From positions 1,986,606 through 2,050,605 of the forward strand of contig CP051234.1 of NCBI GenBank assembly GCA_017792465.1: a stretch of 64,000 nt of DNA, given 5' to 3'. The stretch comes from Filomicrobium sp. (lineage in GTDB: Bacteria > Pseudomonadota > Alphaproteobacteria > Rhizobiales > Hyphomicrobiaceae). This document shows positions 9,962 through 17,945 of this stretch, one piece after another. A model generated the notes under the pieces. It saw nothing but the letters and a program-made list of their open reading frames with translations. It did not search any database and had not been told where the DNA came from. Position numbers and translations under genes: made by a program. Numbering within the stretch: position 1 is the stretch's first letter; each line of letters opens with the position of its first letter.

Positions 9962-10972
9962 ATGGCAGGCGAAGACGCAAAGCGCGAAGACGGCTCCGAC
10001 GGAGCAGCACCCGCGGCAGACGGACCTGCAGCGGACGGCGTTGTCGGCGGCAAGTCGCCGCTCGATGACATCATGATCGCCATGGATGTCGTCGACACGC
10101 TGCGCCACGACGAAGGCCTCATCGAGCGCGAACTCAACGACGAAGCGCGGCGCAAGGATCTGATCGAACGCTTGCGCGAGATCTATCGCGGCCAGGGGAT
10201 CGAGGTCCCAGATCGCATTCTGGAAGAAGGTGTCGAGGCGCTCGAGGGCGACCGCTTCACCTATAAGCCGCCTAGCCCGGACGCCTTTTCCACCAAGCTC
10301 GCAAAGGCTTACGTCACGCGCTGGACCTGGGGCAAATATGTGCTGGGTCTCGTCGGTGGTATCGCGGCGTTCTTCCTCATCAATTACGCCGTGTTCGAAC
10401 GGCCAAAGCAGATGCAGGCCGAGACCGAGCAGCGGGAACTCGCCGTCATCCTGCCGAAACGGATCAGTAAGCTGCAATCCGATATTGCATCCGAAGCCGG
10501 CGACCCACTGATCGCGGCGCGGTCGGAGGGAATTGCCAAGTCCGGCCTCAACGCGGCCAGTTCGGGCAATCTGAAAACCGCGCGGCAGTCTTCTTCCGAA
10601 CTCGAAGAGATGCTGCGGAAACTGCGCTCCAGTTACGACATCCGCATCGTCAACCGGCCGGGCGAAGTTTCAGGCTTATGGCGCATCCCTGATGCGAACC
10701 CCGACACCTATAACTTCTATCTCGTCGTTGAAGCCGTTGATCCCGACGGCAAGGTTCTCGAACAGGCGATCCCGAACGAAGAAACCGGCAAGTCCGAAAA
10801 GGTGAAAACCTGGGCGGTGCGGGTCGACCGTTCGGTTCTGCAATCGGTCAAGGCCGATAAAGACGACGACGGCATCATCCAGGACAACATCGTCGGCCAC
10901 AAGGAGCGCGGACGGCTCGAACCGGACTGGTCGATCCCGATCAGGGGCGGCACGATCACGAGGTGGAAGTGA
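9962..10972 (+). CDS. Single-pass membrane protein with charged cytoplasmic N-terminus (possibly DUF6384-like)
   Basis: 336 residues from ATG 9962, six bases after the previous stop (TTG 9956 is in frame but less likely). An acidic, Ala-rich region of about 110 residues is followed by one membrane helix near 123-142 (YVLGLVGGIAAFFLINYAVF). The remaining ~190 residues should lie outside the inner membrane: a helical stretch, then a beta-rich domain with WRIPDANPDTYNFYLVVE. The fold of the C-terminal part is not recognised. The membrane helix suggests this subunit anchors the two soluble coiled-coil partners encoded on either side. Confidence 0.82.
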   Translation: MAGEDAKREDGSDGAAPAADGPAADGVVGGKSPLDDIMIAMDVVDTLRHDEGLIERELNDEARRKDLIERLREIYRGQGIEVPDRILEEGVEALEGDRFTYKPPSPDAFSTKLAKAYVTRWTWGKYVLGLVGGIAAFFLINYAVFERPKQMQAETEQRELAVILPKRISKLQSDIASEAGDPLIAARSEGIAKSGLNAASSGNLKTARQSSSELEEMLRKLRSSYDIRIVNRPGEVSGLWRIPDANPDTYNFYLVVEAVDPDGKVLEQAIPNEETGKSEKVKTWAVRVDRSVLQSVKADKDDDGIIQDNIVGHKERGRLEPDWSIPIRGGTITRWK

Positions 10973-12372
10973 TGGTTTCAGGCCGCCAGACGTTGCAGGA
11001 AATCGAACGCGCGATCCAGGATCTGAGGTCCCAGGAGCAACGGCTGCTGCGCGATGTCGAAGCGGCTAATCGTGAGCACGTTGACTTGATCAATCAGCGG
11101 ACGGCGGCGTTCCGCGAACTGGCCGAAGTGCGCACGCGCGATGCGGTGGCCGACGGCGTGATCGATGAGGCCGACATGCTGCAGCATCGCGTTGAAAGCC
11201 TGCTGCAAGCGCGCCAGACGACGATCGACAACCTCAAAGCACGCGAGAGCGAGACCAACGATCGCCGCGGCGAACTGACTGCGAAGGCCGAGGCGCTGAC
11301 CCACGAGATCGAGAAGTTGGAAAAGCTTCTCGACGAAATCGCTCGGCAGGCGCATTCCGAACTTGCCTCCGAAGCAGCTTTCCAATCTCTTGAAAAAGCG
11401 CGCGACCAAGCGAAGGCTATCCACGAGCAGGCTACTAAGAAAGCCGATCAGGCCGAACTGGATCGGCAGCGCAAGGGGCAGGCCTTCGAGGACGATCCGC
11501 TCTTCATGTATTTGTGGGAGCGCAAGTACGGAACCAAGGACTACCGGCCTTATTGGCTTGTTCGCTCTGGCGACGACTGGGTCGCGCGCATGGTCGGCTA
11601 TACGGATGCGCGCGCCAACTATGCGATCCTCAACGAGATCCCCGACCGGTTGGCTGAGCATGTCGCGCGCCTTGGCGAGGATCTTGCCCAGCGCGAAGCG
11701 GATATTGAATCGGCAGTTTCTGCGCGCATCAACAAGCTGGCGGAAACGGATCTCATCGGCGCGTTGGCCGAGGTGCGCGGACGCCAGAGCAATAACAACA
11801 AGGCGCTTGAAGCCATCGCCATCGAAATCACCGAGATCTCCAACCAGCTCAACCGCTATGCGGAAGGGCTGGATGAGTCGTTCAAACAGGCCGTGGACTT
11901 GTCTGCCGAATACCTGCAGCAGGAGAGCTACCGACAGCTCATCAGCGAGGCGCGCGCGACGCCCGGGCCTGCGGACGACAGGATCGTCTCGCGGATCGGC
12001 GAGATCGACCGCAAGACCGACGACGCGGAGCGTTCAATCGCCAATTTGCGCGGCGAACTCGACAAGGCCAACGCCAAGCGCAAGGAACTGATCGACGTCG
12101 CGGCGCGCTTCCGGCGCAATTACTACGACGATCCGTCCTCGCAGTTCGAGTATGACGACATCGCCGGGGCCATCCTGCGCGAACTCATCAACGGGGCGAT
12201 TACGGGGGCGGACTACTGGGCCAGATCGCAGCGGCGACACCAGTGGAAGAGCCGGCCTGCCGATCCCTTCCGGCGCAGCCAGGGCATGCCGCCGTTCGGT
12301 GGCGGATGGGGGCGTGGCGGCGGCAGCAATCGCAGCAGCGGAGGTGGCTTCCGAACCGGCGGCGGGTTTTGA
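10972..12372 (+). CDS. Long coiled-coil protein with glycine-rich C-terminal tail
   Basis: 466 residues from ATG 10972, which shares one base with the preceding TGA; AGGTGG lies just upstream. Residues 1-165 are a continuous charged coiled coil. A small globular part follows around 180-225 (LFMYLWERKYG and PYWLVRSGDDWVARMVGY), then a second coiled coil to about 390. The end is striking: an Arg/Pro segment and about 25 residues that are almost all Gly, Ser and Arg, ending in Gly-Gly-Gly-Phe. Such tails occur in proteins that self-assemble or bind RNA or membranes. I do not recognise the family. Translational coupling makes it a near-certain partner of the previous gene. Confidence 0.85.
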   Translation: MVSGRQTLQEIERAIQDLRSQEQRLLRDVEAANREHVDLINQRTAAFRELAEVRTRDAVADGVIDEADMLQHRVESLLQARQTTIDNLKARESETNDRRGELTAKAEALTHEIEKLEKLLDEIARQAHSELASEAAFQSLEKARDQAKAIHEQATKKADQAELDRQRKGQAFEDDPLFMYLWERKYGTKDYRPYWLVRSGDDWVARMVGYTDARANYAILNEIPDRLAEHVARLGEDLAQREADIESAVSARINKLAETDLIGALAEVRGRQSNNNKALEAIAIEITEISNQLNRYAEGLDESFKQAVDLSAEYLQQESYRQLISEARATPGPADDRIVSRIGEIDRKTDDAERSIANLRGELDKANAKRKELIDVAARFRRNYYDDPSSQFEYDDIAGAILRELINGAITGADYWARSQRRHQWKSRPADPFRRSQGMPPFGGGWGRGGGSNRSSGGGFRTGGGF

Positions 12373-12383
12373 GTCTTAGTTTT

Positions 12384-12582
12384 GCGCCTTCGGATGCCCA
12401 CGCTTCGGCTTCGCCTCGCGCATCCGGCGCTATGACACCTTTCTTGGCGCTTCGGATGCCCACCGCTTCGCGGCATCCGCGCTATGACACCTTTCTTGGC
12501 CCTTCGGATGCCGACCAGCACCCGGGCCGTGACATTTTTCTTGGCCCTTCAGTTGCCCACATGGCAACCGGGCCATGACAAT
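12384..12582. repeat. Array of four REP-like palindromic repeats
   Basis: Four imperfect hairpins spaced about 50 bases apart (arms at 12384-12397/12420-12430, ~12447-12460/12472-12482, ~12498-12507/12518-12528 and 12543-12556/12563-12574). Each reads roughly GGCCCTTCGGATGCC, spacer, GGCATCCGGGCC, followed by TATGACA or GTGACA and a pyrimidine-rich TTTCTTGGC linking to the next unit. The fourth copy is nearly identical to a copy at 58.67 kb. The array fills the gap between two convergent genes, a typical place for REP elements, and could also act as a bidirectional terminator. Confidence 0.85.
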
Positions 12583-12608
12583 TCTCCGAGACTGATGGGC
12601 CGCAGAGT

Positions 12609-13511
12609 TCAATCCTTGCTCAAGAGCACATAAGTCGAGGTGATCTTTTCCCACTGGCGCAGCAGCTGCAGCGTTGAGCTGGCGACGAGATCCAACTCCT
12701 CTTGCGGCGGCTTCGTGCCCGATGCCGCCTTGTCGATAATCGGCTCGATGCCGGCCAACAAACCGCGCGTCTCTGCAATGGTATCGACCACGATGCCAGG
12801 CTGCTCGCCTTCAAGGCCAACGTCCTTATCGCCTTTTGCAAACTTGTCTGTGACGTCCTTGAAGGTTGCAACGGCTTCTTTCAAACGGCCCGGCGTCTCC
12901 TCAGGCTTATAACCGGACAGCGCCTGACAGAACTCCTTGGCGATCTGCTGAGTGAGTGTGCGCTGACGTCCGGCAGCCAGGATCGTTTTGGCAGCATTTT
13001 CCTTGACCGACCCTTCCGCAACCAGAACCTTGCGGTAATGCTCGATCGCCTCGGTCAGCTGCTTGGTATAATCCTCATCGACTTCGTAGACTTTGAGCGC
13101 GAACTGCTTCTTGCCCCACCGGCCGCCGGTCCAGCTGTTCAGCGGCTCAGCGTATTTGACCCATTCAAGCTTGATCTGTTCGATCGTCTCGATCAGTTCG
13201 GGGTTTTGTTCTGCTGGGAGGTCGAGACCCGGATTGCCGGCCTTCAGGTTTTCAAGCGTCGAATGAAAAACATACTGCGCTACCGACATCTGATTGCGGT
13301 GCAGTTTCTTTGCGACGCGCAGATCGATGAAGCAAAGGCCCTTGGCCATCATGTCGGCGAGCATGCGCTGGCGGTCGATGAGGTTAAGGCGGGCGGCAGC
13401 CGTGGCCGGGTCTGTGGCCGGTGCAGCGAACGCTGTCGTTGAGGCCGCCACGATCAGCATCACCGTTGAGACGAGCTTCACTGGCCAATGCTTCGAACGA
13501 ACTCTGGACAT
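12609..13511 (-). CDS. Exported protein with tandem PilJ-type (type IV pili methyl-accepting N-terminal) domains
   Basis: 300 residues. A signal peptide covers about residues 1-30 (hydrophobic VKLVSTVMLIVAASTTAFA with cleavage after Ala-Phe-Ala-Ala). Two copies of the four-helix PilJ-type sensor module follow, recognised by repeated Gln-Arg-Met/Thr-Leu motifs: IDRQRMLADMMAKGLC near 45 and GRQRTLTQQIAKEFC near 190. No membrane anchor or signalling domain follows, so this is a free periplasmic sensor-like protein rather than a receptor. It converges on the coiled-coil operon and lies between trpB and trpA. Its role is unknown; ligand binding is inferred from the domain family. Confidence 0.85.
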   Translation of the reverse strand: MSRVRSKHWPVKLVSTVMLIVAASTTAFAAPATDPATAAARLNLIDRQRMLADMMAKGLCFIDLRVAKKLHRNQMSVAQYVFHSTLENLKAGNPGLDLPAEQNPELIETIEQIKLEWVKYAEPLNSWTGGRWGKKQFALKVYEVDEDYTKQLTEAIEHYRKVLVAEGSVKENAAKTILAAGRQRTLTQQIAKEFCQALSGYKPEETPGRLKEAVATFKDVTDKFAKGDKDVGLEGEQPGIVVDTIAETRGLLAGIEPIIDKAASGTKPPQEELDLVASSTLQLLRQWEKITSTYVLLSKD

Positions 13512-13583
13512 CTGAACCCCGCCTTTTGCTGAACGCCGCTTATGCTCCTTCCTGTGAGGACGTAGCGGATCAGCGCGCTGGGT

Positions 13584-14864
13584 TCAAATCTTCATTCCGA
13601 GATAACCGGCAACAGCGAAGACATCCTTGTCGCCACGGCCACACATGTTCATTACGAGCAAATTGTCCTGCGGCAGCGTTGGAGCGAGTTTGGTGACGTA
13701 GGCGAGCGCGTGCGACGGCTCGAGAGCGGGTATGATGCCTTCGAGCTTGGCGCAGAGCTGGAACGCTTCGAGCGCCTCCTTATCGGTGATCGGCACGTAG
13801 GTGACGCGGCCGGTGTCCTTGAGCCAGGAGTGCTCCGGGCCGACGCCGGGGTAATCGAGGCCTGCGGAGATCGAGTGGCCTTCGAGGATCTGGCCTTCCT
13901 TGTCCTGGAGAAGGTACGTGCGGTTGCCGTGCAGCACGCCCGGATTGCCGCCGCTCATTGAAGCGGCATGGCCGTTTTCGACTTCGACGCCATGACCACC
14001 GGCTTCAACGCCGTAGATCGCCACGCCTTCGTCATCGAGGAACGGGTGAAAGAGGCCGATGGCGTTGGACCCGCCGCCGATGCAGGCAACCAGCGTATCG
14101 GGCAGGCGGCCTTCACGCTCGATCATCTGCTCGCGCGTCTCCAAACCGATAACCGACTGGAAATCCCTGACCATTTCCGGATAGGGGTGCGGACCGGCGG
14201 CCGTGCCGATGATGTAGTAGGTGTCGGAGACGTTGGTGACCCAATCGCGGAGCGCTTCGTTCATGGCGTCCTTCAGGGTTCCGGCCCCGGACGTCACCGG
14301 ATTGACCTTGGCGCCCAGCATATGCATGCGCACAACGTTGGGACTTTGGCGCTCGACGTCGGTGGCGCCCATATAAACCTCGCAGGGCAGGCCAAAACGC
14401 GCGCAAACGGTGGCGACGGCGACGCCGTGCTGACCGGCACCGGTCTCGGCAATGATGCGGGTTTTCCCCATGCGGCGGGCAAGCAAAATCTGGCCCAGGC
14501 AGTTGTTGATCTTGTGCGAACCGGTGTGGTTGAGCTCGTCGCGCTTGAAGTAGATCTTTGCGCCGCCCGTGCCGCCCGACTTCTTGGCGACATCGCGGAA
14601 ATGCTCGGTCAGACGCTCGGCATGATAAAGCGGGCTGGGACGACCGCCGTAATGCGCCATCAGGTCGGCGAACTCATTGGCGAAGGCAGGATCGGCCTTG
14701 GCGTCGTTGAAGGCTTTTTCCAGGTCGAGGATCAGCGGCATCAACGTTTCGGCGACGAAACGGCCTCCGAACAGTCCAAAGTGGCCGCGGTCGTCAGGAC
14801 CGGAGCGATAGCTGTTGGGCTTCGTTTCGGGGCTGTTGTTCTTGGCGGCCGTTTTATCGGACAT
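13584..14864 (-). CDS. trpB: Tryptophan synthase beta subunit
   Basis: 426 residues, normal length with a polar N-terminal extension. The PLP lysine lies in HTGSHKINN, and the glycine-rich phosphate loop GGGSNAIG and ETGAGQHG are present. It joins indole with serine to give tryptophan, in an alpha2-beta2 complex with TrpA. trpF lies 186 bases upstream on the same strand. Downstream, instead of trpA, there is a PilJ-domain gene and an opposing operon. The start at 14864 has a weak AAGAG upstream. Confidence 0.97.
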   Translation of the reverse strand: MSDKTAAKNNSPETKPNSYRSGPDDRGHFGLFGGRFVAETLMPLILDLEKAFNDAKADPAFANEFADLMAHYGGRPSPLYHAERLTEHFRDVAKKSGGTGGAKIYFKRDELNHTGSHKINNCLGQILLARRMGKTRIIAETGAGQHGVAVATVCARFGLPCEVYMGATDVERQSPNVVRMHMLGAKVNPVTSGAGTLKDAMNEALRDWVTNVSDTYYIIGTAAGPHPYPEMVRDFQSVIGLETREQMIEREGRLPDTLVACIGGGSNAIGLFHPFLDDEGVAIYGVEAGGHGVEVENGHAASMSGGNPGVLHGNRTYLLQDKEGQILEGHSISAGLDYPGVGPEHSWLKDTGRVTYVPITDKEALEAFQLCAKLEGIIPALEPSHALAYVTKLAPTLPQDNLLVMNMCGRGDKDVFAVAGYLGMKI

Positions 14865-15050
14865 TTGAGGCTCTTATTTCCATGTGTGTCTGCCTTAGGA
14901 ACAGACGCGGCACAGGCCTGCGCATTCGTTTCCTGGCTTTTGGTTCGTCGTCTTGCAGCAACTGCTGCTTGGCCCGTTCTTGCCGTCATTTGCGGTGACA
15001 GATCAAGAGGCGAGCTATCTGGTCTTATGTCTATTCCAGCTTATACGCGA

Positions 15051-15716
15051 TTAGGCGTCAGTTTGACCAACCCGTTTGCTTTCGGCGATGAAACGCTCGA
15101 CGAGGCGAGGGTCTTTCTTTCCAGGCTCGGCTTCGACACCTGAGGAGACGTCGACAACGGCGGCTTTGGTCAGCTGGATGGCTTCGGCGACGTTGTCAGG
15201 TGTCAGCCCACCGGCAAGCGTGAAGGGGAATTCGCCCGCGACACCCTCAAGGATCGTCCAATCGAAGCTCAGCCCGTTGCCGCCGGGAAGTTCAGCATTT
15301 GGAGGCGGCTTGGCGTCGAAGAGAATCATGTCGGCGCATCCGGGCATCAGGTAGTCGAAAGCCTGAGCGACATCTTCCTTTTCTGCAATAGCCAGCGCCT
15401 TCATGATCGGCCGCAGCGCCAGATTGCCGATTTCCGCAACGCGATCAGGCGGTTCGGTGCCGTGGAGCTGGATGATATCAGGAGCCACTTCGCGCGCGAC
15501 CAGATCGACGAGTTCATCGTCGGGGTTGACCAGCAGTACGACCGAGCGGGTGTCGGGAAACTGGCGGGCGATCTTGGCGAGTGACGCTGCGGTTGCCAGA
15601 TCGACGTGGCGCGGACTTTTCGGGAAATGGACCAGCCCGACGTAATTGGCCCCGGCGGAGATCGCGTGCCGCAGGTCGGTCTCGTTGGTCAATCCGCAGA
15701 TTTTGACGTTGGCCAT
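15051..15716 (-). CDS. trpF: Phosphoribosylanthranilate isomerase
   Basis: 221 residues, normal length. It starts with the family motif VKICGLTN, where the cysteine is the catalytic base. It also has YVGLVHFPKSPRHV, IQLHGTE, the catalytic-Asp strand MILFDAKPP and the phosphate-binding FTLAGGLTPDNV. It catalyses the Amadori rearrangement in tryptophan synthesis. It sits between lapA and trpB on the same strand, the usual alphaproteobacterial order. Confidence 0.97.
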   Translation of the reverse strand: MANVKICGLTNETDLRHAISAGANYVGLVHFPKSPRHVDLATAASLAKIARQFPDTRSVVLLVNPDDELVDLVAREVAPDIIQLHGTEPPDRVAEIGNLALRPIMKALAIAEKEDVAQAFDYLMPGCADMILFDAKPPPNAELPGGNGLSFDWTILEGVAGEFPFTLAGGLTPDNVAEAIQLTKAAVVDVSSGVEAEPGKKDPRLVERFIAESKRVGQTDA

Positions 15717-15872
15717 GAAGCCCGGCTTTCGAAGATGTTCAATTAGGGGAGGCGCCAGTTAGATTAGCAACGTGCCATGGCCTGTCCTGCCTCTGGCATC
15801 CCCACGAAACCGCATTGCGCGAGCCTGTCACAACTGTCAGACGTGCCGAGAAAACCAAGCGATGCGCGCGGA

Positions 15873-16244
15873 TTAGCGGTGTGCGAGGAGCAGGCTCTTG
15901 GTGGCGACGGCCGTCGAGCCCTGCTGGCGCGCGACATCGGCATCGCGCTCGTTGATCAGGCGGTTGGCTTCAGCCTGCCAGCGGCGGACTTCCTGCGCGC
16001 GCAGTCTGGCGGTCTTACGCCAACGGCCCTGGCTCATCCAAACAGCGGTGCCGCCGATCAAAACGCCAAGGAACATCGCGCCGAACAGGTAGAAGTAGAA
16101 GGGAAGGTCAACCACGATCGAAGGTGCGCTCGGTTTGAACGGGTCCAGCACCATGCGGACTTCGTGGCGGTTGATGACGGCGAGGGTGACGAGGAGGATC
16201 GCCACAGGGAACGCGACGAGAATGGTGACGATGCGCTTTAACAC
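15873..16244 (-). CDS. lapA: LapA-domain inner-membrane protein
   Basis: 123 residues from a GTG start at 16244. Two membrane helices (about 5-24 and 46-68) are followed by an Arg-rich coiled-coil cytoplasmic tail, the layout of the DUF1049/LapA family. In enterobacteria LapA partners LapB in controlling LpxC turnover and lipopolysaccharide synthesis. No LapB is visible here, so the symbol follows the family only. It is located between ihfB and trpF, as in many alphaproteobacteria. Confidence 0.85.
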   Translation of the reverse strand: MLKRIVTILVAFPVAILLVTLAVINRHEVRMVLDPFKPSAPSIVVDLPFYFYLFGAMFLGVLIGGTAVWMSQGRWRKTARLRAQEVRRWQAEANRLINERDADVARQQGSTAVATKSLLLAHR

Positions 16245-16373
16245 TTTGACTTACCTGCGTTTAATTCCCGAACAAGCTGATTGGCCGTGACCGAGGACGC
16301 GCGCCTTCAGCGCCAGAACCCTGATCCGGCCAAGTGCTACAAGAAATAGACCATCGCTGTGTCAGGGGCGAGG

Positions 16374-16661
16374 CTATTTTCGATGAGAGTTTAACCGCTC
16401 GCGAAGCTCTTTGCCCGTCTTGAAGAACGGGACAAACTTCTCTGCGACAGGAACGGGCGCGCCGGTGCGGGGATTTCGCCCCTCACGCGCCGGTCTGTGC
16501 TTAACCGTGAATGCCCCAAAGCCCCGCAATTCAACGCGATCGCCACGCGATAATGCATCGACGATCTCGTCAAAAATCACGTTCACGATGCGCTCGACAT
16601 CACGATGGTACAGGTGCGGATTCGCTGCTGCTATCCGCTGAATTAATTCCGACTTGATCAC
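16374..16661 (-). CDS. ihfB: Integration host factor beta subunit
   Basis: 95 residues, standard length. The frame starts at GTG 16661 with CGGAGG upstream. The DNA-binding beta-arm signature around [18 protein letters not shown] is diagnostic, followed by the usual Arg-Asn-Pro-Arg-Thr-Gly turn. With IhfA it bends DNA at specific sites for transcription, replication and recombination. It lies between sppA and lapA. HU is a possible alternative, but the position after rpsA/sppA and the N-terminus [11 protein letters not shown] support IhfB. Confidence 0.95.
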   Translation of the reverse strand: MIKSELIQRIAAANPHLYHRDVERIVNVIFDEIVDALSRGDRVELRGFGAFTVKHRPAREGRNPRTGAPVPVAEKFVPFFKTGKELRERLNSHRK

Positions 16662-16695
16662 CGCCGCCTCCGGAAGACAAAGTCGTTGTTATTAC

Positions 16696-17664
16696 TCAAT
16701 TTTCGCGAGGTTGCCAAACGGCGAGCAAACCGTCAAGCGAAAGCGTCGACATTCCGGTCGAGGAACTGAGCGATTCTCCGATGCCGGAAACGGCTCCGCG
16801 CGCCATACTACGGGCGATTTCGGAGGCCATGGCGCTCAATCCCCAGCCCGAATTTTGTCCCGGCTGCCAGTCAATTATTTTGAGATCGGCTTCAACACCA
16901 CGCTCTTTTTCGAGCCATTCGCGCACTTCACGCTCTCCGCCGATGGCATCGACGAGCTTGTAGTTCATCGCCTGACGGCCGGAAAAGACGCGTCCCTGAC
17001 GCAGACCGGGGATGTCGTCGATTTTGACCCCGCGGCGGGTTTCAACCAGGCCGTGGAACCACTGGAAGCCGTCGGCGATCATTTCGGAAGTGACTTCGAT
17101 CGCTTCGGGGCTCGCTTTGCTGAATGGGTTGGGCTCAGCCTTCAACGTTCCGCTTTTGACCGTCTGCATTTTGACGCCGAGCTTATCGAGGAGGTCGGTG
17201 ACTTCCGGCCACTGAACGATGACGCCAACCGAGCCCGTCAGAGTGTTTCCGCGCGTGACGATGTAATCGGTTGCCAGGCCGACGATATAGCCGGCGGATG
17301 CCGCAACCGTGCCGAATTGGGCGACGACAGGCTTCTTTTCGGCGATGCGGCGCAGGCTGTCATAAAGCGCTTCGCCGCCGGTCGTGGTGCCGCCAGGGCT
17401 GTTGACGTAAACGATGAGCGCTTCGACGTTCTCGGCTTCTTCGATCTTTTCGAGCATTTTCAGTTGCTCGCGGTTTTCCATGATCGTGCCGGTTATCGAA
17501 ATCCGGGCAATCTGTTTTGGAGCAAACAGACCGGTATTCTCATCGCCAGCCGTCATTGCGATCCCGACTGCGATCAATGCGACGAGCACGGCCAGGGCGC
17601 GCCAAATGGTTACCTTGCGGCGCAGACGGCGGCGATCGAGGAGGGTGTCGACGTCGAGGCTCAT
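16696..17664 (-). CDS. sppA: Signal peptide peptidase SppA, short form
   Basis: 322 residues from ATG 17664 with GGGAG upstream; the frame extends to 17715 without support. An N-terminal membrane anchor lies near residues 22-42. The serine-protease (S49) core carries the nucleophile in TVAASAGYI and the candidate general-base lysine in KSGTLKAEPNP. It digests cleaved signal peptides in the inner membrane, facing the periplasm. It sits between rpsA and ihfB. Confidence 0.93.
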   Translation of the reverse strand: MSLDVDTLLDRRRLRRKVTIWRALAVLVALIAVGIAMTAGDENTGLFAPKQIARISITGTIMENREQLKMLEKIEEAENVEALIVYVNSPGGTTTGGEALYDSLRRIAEKKPVVAQFGTVAASAGYIVGLATDYIVTRGNTLTGSVGVIVQWPEVTDLLDKLGVKMQTVKSGTLKAEPNPFSKASPEAIEVTSEMIADGFQWFHGLVETRRGVKIDDIPGLRQGRVFSGRQAMNYKLVDAIGGEREVREWLEKERGVEADLKIIDWQPGQNSGWGLSAMASEIARSMARGAVSGIGESLSSSTGMSTLSLDGLLAVWQPREN

Positions 17665-17870
17665 GATCCGATTAACTCCCAAAAGTTCCCATGCAGACCG
17701 ACAGCGCCGGAGCATCCGTCAGGCATCGTTAGTGCAATTTCACCGAAAAGCTAGGCAAGGATCGGGCCGACTTCAATTCGCGGTTGTAGCAGCCGGAATT
17801 GCGGGCCTTTCGAGCAAAACATCGGCGAGACCAGTGCAACATCCTGACGCGGCACGGAACGATGCGGGTC

Positions 17871-17907
17871 AAAATAAGACAGCGCGCCAGACGAGCCGGC
17901 GCGCTGT
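17871..17907 (-). terminator. Rho-independent terminator of rpsA
   Basis: A perfect 10-bp stem has arms at 17879-17888 and 17898-17907 with a 9-base loop. On the minus strand it is followed by CTTATTTT. It lies about 40 bases past the rpsA stop and separates rpsA from sppA. Confidence 0.88.
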
Positions 17908-17945
17908 TGGTTCAGTCTTGAAGCAGAAAAATACTGCTTAAAGGC

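Noticed and set aside
12384-12582. The regularly spaced palindromes were considered as a CRISPR array.
   Set aside because: Only four imperfect units, the repeats diverge, the linkers are similar rather than unique, and no cas gene is nearby. REP-like repeats fit better.
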